Assembly: GCA_018267275.1 (NCBI GenBank)
Contig: JAFDYV010000003.1
Coordinates: 62,001 to 126,000 of the forward strand
DNA from: Bacteroidota bacterium
Lineage (GTDB): Bacteria > Bacteroidota > Bacteroidia > Cytophagales > Cyclobacteriaceae
Length of the DNA stretch: 64,000 nt
Direction of reading: 5' to 3'
Every line of letters starts with the position of its first letter. Within the stretch, counting starts at the first letter, position 1. The notes below the pieces were generated by a model that saw nothing but the letters and a program-made list of their open reading frames with translations, had not been told where the DNA came from and searched no databases. This document shows positions 59,536-64,000 of the stretch, piece after piece. The position numbers and the translations under genes were made by a program.

Positions 59536-60880
59536 CTGGCGCTCGCCAATTGTTACACGCATTGCAATTTTGGTGTTTACCATCTTTGCGTTTGCCGTTG
59601 TTACAATCGACAAAGACCGAAACTTTATTTTAGTGCTCGGCTTGCTGGGAGCAATTGGTTTCCAAGTAATGCAGTTGGTGAAACTGGTGGAATCGCCCGT
59701 ACAAGCCAATCAAGCTTCGCTGCTCGACCAAATCCGTTTCGATGAAGTAACAACTAGTTTCAAAACCACGAGCCAGGATGAAAACGTTCTACGCGTGCAG
59801 CGTGAGATGAATGAAGCCTTTAACAAAGTAAAGCAGGCACGCAAAGAAAAAGATTCGGAATACCAGTTTTTCAAAAACATTGTGCAACACGTGGGCATCG
59901 GTATTCTCACGTTCAAAAAAGATGGCGCTATTCAAATCATCAACAACGCGGCCAAGCGGCTACTGCGCGTAGATCGTGTGGAGCACATCAACGAATTGCG
60001 CGAAGCAAGCGATGCGCTGGTGGACGCCTTCTTAAAATTGAAAACAGGAGGCCGTGAGTTGGTAAGGTTAAAAGCAGGTGACGAAACAGTACAGCTTTCT
60101 GTTTTCGCAATTGAGTTGACGCTACGAGGTGAAGAAGTGAAGCTCATTTCGATGAACAACATTCAGAGCGAATTGGAAGAAAAAGAAATGGAAGCATGGC
60201 AAAACCTGGTGCGCGTGCTCACCCATGAGATTATGAACTCTGTAACGCCTATCTCTTCGTTGGCAGGTATCGTGGAGGAGGAACTTGGAAAAAAATTGAA
60301 TTCAGAAGAAGTTGTGCTAAAGAAAGATGAAGCTGAAGATATGCACTTGTCTGTACAAACCATTAGCAAACGCAGCGAGGGGTTGATAAAGTTTGTCAAG
60401 GAGTTTAGAAGTTTAACGCACATACCCAAGCCCAAACTGATGCAAGTGGCAGTCAAACCACTGTTGGAGGAATTAGCGTTGTTACATCGAAAAGAACTAG
60501 CCGATAACGGAATTGGTATTTCAGTATCTACTGATCCGGAAACGATGGTGGTGATGGCAGACAAAATGCTAGTGGAGCAAGTGCTCATCAACCTCATCAA
60601 AAATGCTATACAAGCATTTGGCGAAAAAACCGACCGGCAAATTGTGATGACAGCCTATCAGAATGAAACAGGTAACGTCTTGATTTCGGTAAAGGATAAT
60701 GGCACTGGCATTGAGCCCGAAGCCTTAGAGAAAATTTTCATCCCGTTCTTTTCTACCAAAAAGACGGGCTCGGGCATTGGCTTAAGCCTATCGCGGCAAA
60801 TTATGCGGCAGCATGAAGGGAACATCTCGGTAAAGTCGGAGTTGGGTGAAGGTACCGAGTTCATACTTCGGTTTGGATGA
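59525..60880 (+). CDS. Sensor histidine kinase, NtrY-like
   Basis: The 451-residue protein has two N-terminal membrane helices (about 8-27 and 33-52) with almost no periplasmic loop. A PAS-like domain follows (HVGIGILTFKKDGAIQIINN), then the phospho-acceptor His234 in VLTHEIMNSVTPISSLAG. The ATPase domain has LINLIKNAIQAF (N box), VKDNGTGIEPEALEKIFIPF (G1/F) and GSGIGLSLSRQIMRQHEG (G2). The short loop suggests sensing in the membrane or cytoplasm. It overlaps its cognate regulator by 11 nt and is clearly its partner. Confidence 0.93.
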   Translation: MEFNWRSPIVTRIAILVFTIFAFAVVTIDKDRNFILVLGLLGAIGFQVMQLVKLVESPVQANQASLLDQIRFDEVTTSFKTTSQDENVLRVQREMNEAFNKVKQARKEKDSEYQFFKNIVQHVGIGILTFKKDGAIQIINNAAKRLLRVDRVEHINELREASDALVDAFLKLKTGGRELVRLKAGDETVQLSVFAIELTLRGEEVKLISMNNIQSELEEKEMEAWQNLVRVLTHEIMNSVTPISSLAGIVEEELGKKLNSEEVVLKKDEAEDMHLSVQTISKRSEGLIKFVKEFRSLTHIPKPKLMQVAVKPLLEELALLHRKELADNGIGISVSTDPETMVVMADKMLVEQVLINLIKNAIQAFGEKTDRQIVMTAYQNETGNVLISVKDNGTGIEPEALEKIFIPFFSTKKTGSGIGLSLSRQIMRQHEGNISVKSELGEGTEFILRFG

Positions 60881-60944
60881 CATAGCTGTTACCTACTGGG
60901 CACCACCGCAGCGCCAGATGCCTAATTTATTCAAAAAAGTTTTT

Positions 60945-60952
60945 TAGCTTTG
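60945..60952 (+). promoter_or_regulatory. acyl carrier protein gene -7 element
   Basis: TAGCTTTG is an exact TAnnTTTG match, 19 nt before the ATG at 60972. Confidence 0.5.
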
Positions 60953-60971
60953 ACTATTCTAACCTAGACCC

Positions 60972-61214
60972 ATGGCGGACGTACAAAAAAAAGTTACCAG
61001 CATCCTCATCGAAAAATTAGGCGTGCCCGATTCGCAGATTACACCCGATGCCAGCTTTGTAAAAGACTTAGGCATTGATTCGCTCGACTACGCTGAGCTG
61101 GTAATGGAGTTTGAACAAACCTTTGACATAAAAATACCCGATGACGATGCCGAGAAAATGCAAACTATCGGGCAGGCGGTGAGCTATATTGAGGGGAAGT
61201 TATTGAAGAAGTAG
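60972..61214 (+). CDS. acpP: Acyl carrier protein
   Basis: The 80-residue acidic helical protein has VKDLGIDSLDYAELVMEFEQ with the phosphopantetheine serine in GIDSLD (about residue 38), and ends AVSYIEGKLLKK. It carries acyl chains in fatty acid or related synthesis. It is not next to fabF, which is where the main ACP of Bacteroidota usually lies, so it could be a second, specialised ACP. It is convergent with the YopX-like gene. Confidence 0.92.
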   Translation: MADVQKKVTSILIEKLGVPDSQITPDASFVKDLGIDSLDYAELVMEFEQTFDIKIPDDDAEKMQTIGQAVSYIEGKLLKK

Positions 61215-61268
61215 ACTGTTGGTTGGAAGCAGTTTGACAATTCTAACCTTACTCTTGCCTCTAATATT

Positions 61269-61610
61269 TCAGGTATTCGTTAATTCGAAAAAGCTACAAA
61301 ACCTTTTCATCGTACTCGCCTCCTTCGCCAAAAAAGGAGCAAAGCTATTTTTGTCTTTAAGTGGGGAAAAGTACCATCCGTTTTTCGTTTCATTCCAAAA
61401 CACAACATACTTGTCGAGCGATATCATGAGAATATCTTGCTCATAGATTTCTTCCCCTTCTTTGTCAAACATGCCGGTGAATTGCAACAGAATGTGGTTC
61501 TTTTTAACCAACTCGCCCTTGTTGCAATCAATGCTATTCAGGCGCATAAGCAGCCTGTGCTCGGTATCCCAAGCTTTGAATTTAATTTTACGAGCAGTGT
61601 AGTCGGCCAT
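61269..61610 (-). CDS. YopX-family protein
   Basis: The 113-residue protein has the YopX pattern: RKIKFKAWDTEHRLLMRL, HILLQFTGMFDKEGEEIYEQ, DILMISLDKYVVFWNETKNG. YopX proteins are mostly phage or plasmid proteins of unknown function with a small beta-barrel fold. No other phage gene is nearby, so this is an isolated copy, perhaps domesticated. It is divergent from the lipid kinase gene. Confidence 0.75.
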   Translation of the reverse strand: MADYTARKIKFKAWDTEHRLLMRLNSIDCNKGELVKKNHILLQFTGMFDKEGEEIYEQDILMISLDKYVVFWNETKNGWYFSPLKDKNSFAPFLAKEASTMKRFCSFFELTNT

Positions 61611-61657
61611 GTGTGAGCTTAAAATTCATAATTTTACAACTTCCATCAAAGAGACCT

Positions 61658-62560
61658 GTGGCGGCATCGAACAAATTACTCTTCATCATCAACAAATTCT
61701 CGGGGGGCGGGTATAGTCCCGAGCTTGAGGGTCGTATTATTGACGAGTGTATTCGGCTCAACAAAGAATGCTCGATTGAGTTTACGCAAAGCAGAGGCCA
61801 CGCCATTGAACTTGCCAGAAGTGCGGCAGTCGAAAAAAAGTTTGACGTGGTGTTTGCCGTGGGTGGCGATGGCACTGTAAACGAAGTGGCGCAAGGCTTA
61901 TTGGGCTCTTCTGTTGCCATGGGTATTTTGCCCAAAGGTTCGGGCAATGGATTAGGGCGGCATCTGGGCATCTCAACTGATTTTAAAAAGGCATTGCAGC
62001 TGATCGGCTCACAAAAAACATTTCAGATGGACACGCTCTCCGTAAATGGAAGACTATCTGTAAATGTTTCGGGGATTGGATTTGACGGCCACATTGCCGG
62101 TTTGTTTGGCAAGAATGGAAAGCGCGGCCTTATTGGCTACACCAAGTTGGTATTGAAGGAATTTTTTTCTTACAAAGAATTTGCTGCCGAAGTAACTATT
62201 GACGGCCAAGTACAGGCAAGACAAGCCTTTATCATCGCGCTGGCAAACTCCTCACAATTTGGCAACAATGCGCGCGTGGCCCCCCATGCATCGGTTTGTG
62301 ATGAGTGGATGGATGTTAGCTTTATCAAAAAAGTACCACTCCTACAAGCTGTGGGTTTCGGACAAAAGATGTTTACAGGAAATTTGAACAAATCTGCTTT
62401 TGTAGAAATAGTAAAGGCAAAGAAAATCGATTTGCAATTTCGCGAACCAATGGCTTACCACATTGATGGTGAACCATTCGAGCCAACTGACCAATTTTGT
62501 GTGGAGGTGAGACCGGCCACACTAAAAATGCTTTTGCCTCCCGAATCCAGCACCGTCTAA
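61658..62560 (+). CDS. Diacylglycerol kinase-family lipid kinase (YegS-like)
   Basis: The protein of about 300 residues has KLLFIINKFSGGGYSPELEG, the catalytic VVFAVGGDGTVNEVAQGLLG, AMGILPKGSGNGLGRHLGI and SGIGFDGHIAGLFGKNGKR, ending HIDGEPFEPTDQFCVEVRP. These are the marks of DAG-kinase catalytic-domain lipid kinases. The lipid substrate is unknown. The start is uncertain: GTG at 61658 leaves 47 nt for divergent promoters; the frame is open from another GTG at 61613, only 2 nt from the neighbouring start. Confidence 0.9.
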   Translation: MAASNKLLFIINKFSGGGYSPELEGRIIDECIRLNKECSIEFTQSRGHAIELARSAAVEKKFDVVFAVGGDGTVNEVAQGLLGSSVAMGILPKGSGNGLGRHLGISTDFKKALQLIGSQKTFQMDTLSVNGRLSVNVSGIGFDGHIAGLFGKNGKRGLIGYTKLVLKEFFSYKEFAAEVTIDGQVQARQAFIIALANSSQFGNNARVAPHASVCDEWMDVSFIKKVPLLQAVGFGQKMFTGNLNKSAFVEIVKAKKIDLQFREPMAYHIDGEPFEPTDQFCVEVRPATLKMLLPPESSTV

Positions 62561-62690
62561 CGCGATTTTTCTGCACTGATATTTTATCATCATGCCGTCC
62601 CAGGTAATCGATTCGCTATCATCAAATATTTTGACCGTTGGCTTAAGTTGGTCAGAGAGGACTACAAAGGGATAAGATTTTCTTTTTGAA

Positions 62691-63587
62691 TTACTTCTGC
62701 TCAACCGGATGGCCGCCAAACTCTTTTCGTAAGGCTGCCACCACCTTACCCGAGAAAGTGTCTTCTTGCTGAGAGCGATAGCGCATGAGCAAGGCCATGG
62801 TGATGACAGGTGTTGGCACACCCATGTCCAGCGCTGTTTCCACCGTCCACTTGCCCTCACCACTGCTGTGCATTACTCCTTTGATCGACTCCAAGTTACG
62901 GTCTTTCTCTAATGCGTGTTGAGTAAGTTCCATCAACCAGCCACGCACCACACTGCCATGGTTCCAAACCTTGCTTACACTCGCTAAATTGATTTCCGAA
63001 TCAAACTTTTGCAGCACCTCTAACCCCTCCGCAATTGATTGCATCATACCATATTCAATGCCGTTGTGCACCATTTTTGTGAAATGACCGCTTCCCGATT
63101 TTCCGCAATACAGGTAGCCATCGTTAACGGAGATGGACTCGAAGATTTTTTCGCAGTAATCAAACGCCTCGCGCTTGCCTCCAATCATAGTACATACCCC
63201 GCGCAGTGCTCCCTCTGGTCCTCCACTGGTGCCGCAATCGAGCAAGTGCACCCCTATCTTTTCAAGATCCCGTGCACGGGTTTGTGTGTCTTTGTAGTGA
63301 GAGTTGCCGCCATCAATGACAATATCATTTGGATTGAGGTATTGTTTCAAGTTGTTGAGTATCACATCTACCACATTACCTGCAGGCACCATTATCCAAA
63401 TCACTTTCCGACCGTTGAGGGCCAGTGCCATATCGCTCAGTTGGCCAAAAGTGACCACTCCTTCCTTGGCGATTTTGTCTGCGGCTGATTTGTTTACATC
63501 AAATGCAACCACTTGCAAACCTTTGCTTTTGAAGTTGAGGGCCAAGTTGTAACCCATTTTACCTAACCCTACTAAACCAATTTGCAT
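62691..63587 (-). CDS. gnd: 6-phosphogluconate dehydrogenase, decarboxylating (short NAD-type)
   Basis: The 298-residue protein is of the short 6PGDH class. It has the Rossmann motif IGLVGLGKMGYNLAL, VIDGGNSHYKDTQ, LLDCGTSGGPEGALRG and the catalytic Lys region GSGHFTKMVHNGIEYGMMQ, then VRGWLMELTQHALEKD. It makes ribulose 5-phosphate and CO2. The ATG at 63587 fits family N termini (MQIGLVGLGKMG). It lies 51 nt downstream of a GntP-type transporter gene on the same strand, indicating a gluconate-use unit; no kinase is in view. Confidence 0.94.
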   Translation of the reverse strand: MQIGLVGLGKMGYNLALNFKSKGLQVVAFDVNKSAADKIAKEGVVTFGQLSDMALALNGRKVIWIMVPAGNVVDVILNNLKQYLNPNDIVIDGGNSHYKDTQTRARDLEKIGVHLLDCGTSGGPEGALRGVCTMIGGKREAFDYCEKIFESISVNDGYLYCGKSGSGHFTKMVHNGIEYGMMQSIAEGLEVLQKFDSEINLASVSKVWNHGSVVRGWLMELTQHALEKDRNLESIKGVMHSSGEGKWTVETALDMGVPTPVITMALLMRYRSQQEDTFSGKVVAALRKEFGGHPVEQK

Positions 63588-63638
63588 GTTTCTATTTTTT
63601 TGTGGCAACGGACGTCTTGACCGCCCGACCGCCTGTGA

Positions 63639-64000
63639 TTAAATAACTTTTTGTAGCAACAATACCCCAGCCAAACCCACCACCGAAACAATACTTTCCA
63701 TCAACGTCCATGACAGAAAGGTTTGTTTGAGCGACAAATTAAAATATTCTTTAAACATCCAGAAGCCCGTGTCATTAACATGGGAAAAAAATAGACTGCC
63801 AGCGCCCACTGCCAACACCATTAATTCAGGTGCTGCTCCACTGGTTGCTACCAGCGGTAGCACAATGCCCGATGCGGTGAGCGCAGCAACCGTGGCCGAC
63901 CCAAGTGACACACGCAATAACGCGGTAATGCCCCAAGCCAAAACCAAAGGCGAAAAAGTGATCTCGGCAGTTACTTGCTTAATGTACTCGCCCACGCCAC
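63639..64000 (-). CDS. GntP-family gluconate:proton symporter (5'-partial)
   Basis: The last 120 codons of a membrane transporter; the start lies beyond the window. Hydrophobic segments include FSPLVLAWGITALLRVSLGS, ATVAALTASGIVLPLVATSG and ESIVSVVGLAGVLLLQKVI, and the motif SHVNDTGFWMFKEYFNL is typical of GntP. Members import gluconate or related sugar acids. It precedes gnd by 51 nt on the same strand, fitting uptake followed by the pentose phosphate route. Confidence 0.9.
   Translation of the reverse strand, partial: GVGEYIKQVTAEITFSPLVLAWGITALLRVSLGSATVAALTASGIVLPLVATSGAAPELMVLAVGAGSLFFSHVNDTGFWMFKEYFNLSLKQTFLSWTLMESIVSVVGLAGVLLLQKVI

Noticed and set aside
1..64000. tRNA genes, rRNA genes and CRISPR arrays
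   Set aside because: I saw no T-loop plus CCA-end pattern, no rRNA-like stretch and no short regularly spaced repeats; a dedicated scan (tRNAscan-SE or a CRISPR finder) was not possible here.

Overview
The window is a chromosomal segment of a Bacteroidota bacterium, most likely of the order Cytophagales. The evidence is a type III glutamine synthetase, type IX secretion (T9SS) cargo with both A- and B-type C-terminal sorting domains, the T9SS protein PorD (DUF4835), the Bacteroidota gene order bamD-rpoZ-coaBC-porD-recN, SD-poor starts, and many promoters matching the Bacteroidota -7 consensus TAnnTTTG. No tRNA, rRNA, CRISPR array or prophage was seen. One insertion sequence is present.

Layout. 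1-9.6 kb: a nitronate monooxygenase-like flavoprotein cut by the window edge, glnN, a PAP2 phosphatase, a small 41-codon ORF with its own terminator, a GIN-domain surface protein, a TerB-like protein, and a four-gene operon with a large T9SS cargo, a lipoprotein and two small secreted proteins. 9.8-14.6 kb: an amidohydrolase lipoprotein, a beta-barrel protein, PdeM and a PiT phosphate transporter. 14.6-19.6 kb: recN, porD, coaBC, rpoZ and bamD, all on the minus strand. 19.8-26.2 kb: a T9SS cargo, an OstA-like protein divergent from tilS, mdh, a beta-barrel protein and a methyltransferase. 26.3-32.6 kb: pdhC (E2), a Uma2-type nuclease, hslV, a secreted Gly-zipper protein, a class C beta-lactamase-like hydrolase and ahcY. 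32.9-35.9 kb is the accessory part: three small membrane proteins and an IS110-family element. 36-44 kb: thiL, hypothetical genes, AcpH, a second TerB-like protein, an LpxL-like acyltransferase, DUF4199 and SRPBCC proteins, and a GT39-GtrA pair. 44-53.6 kb: a secreted phospholipase C/S1-like hydrolase, an M1 peptidase, rpsT, a class II amidotransferase, a GNAT protein, lhgO and a 1086-residue SBBP/PKD T9SS protein. 53.7-64 kb: lpxH, a GH20 hexosaminidase, a DoxX-like protein, an NtrC/NtrY-like two-component pair, an acyl carrier protein, a YopX-like protein, a lipid kinase, and a gnd-gntP gluconate pair cut by the window end.

Most genes are core metabolism or envelope functions: lipid A (lpxH, LpxL-like, OstA-like), outer-membrane assembly (bamD), T9SS (porD plus three cargos), pyruvate/TCA (pdhC, mdh), the methyl cycle (ahcY), nitrogen assimilation (glnN) and gluconate use.

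The most interesting object is the IS110 element at about 34.57-35.81 kb. Its transposase carries a one-base frameshift near the C terminus. The 5' noncoding region folds into two adjacent hairpins as expected for a bridge RNA. The internal loop of the first hairpin holds a 10-base match to the left genomic flank and a 6-base complement to the right flank, in the orientation expected of target guides. A second theme is promoters whose -7 element lies only 5-6 nt before the start codon, predicting leaderless mRNAs. A third is a set of palindromic repeats, one of which supplies the stop codon of acpH.
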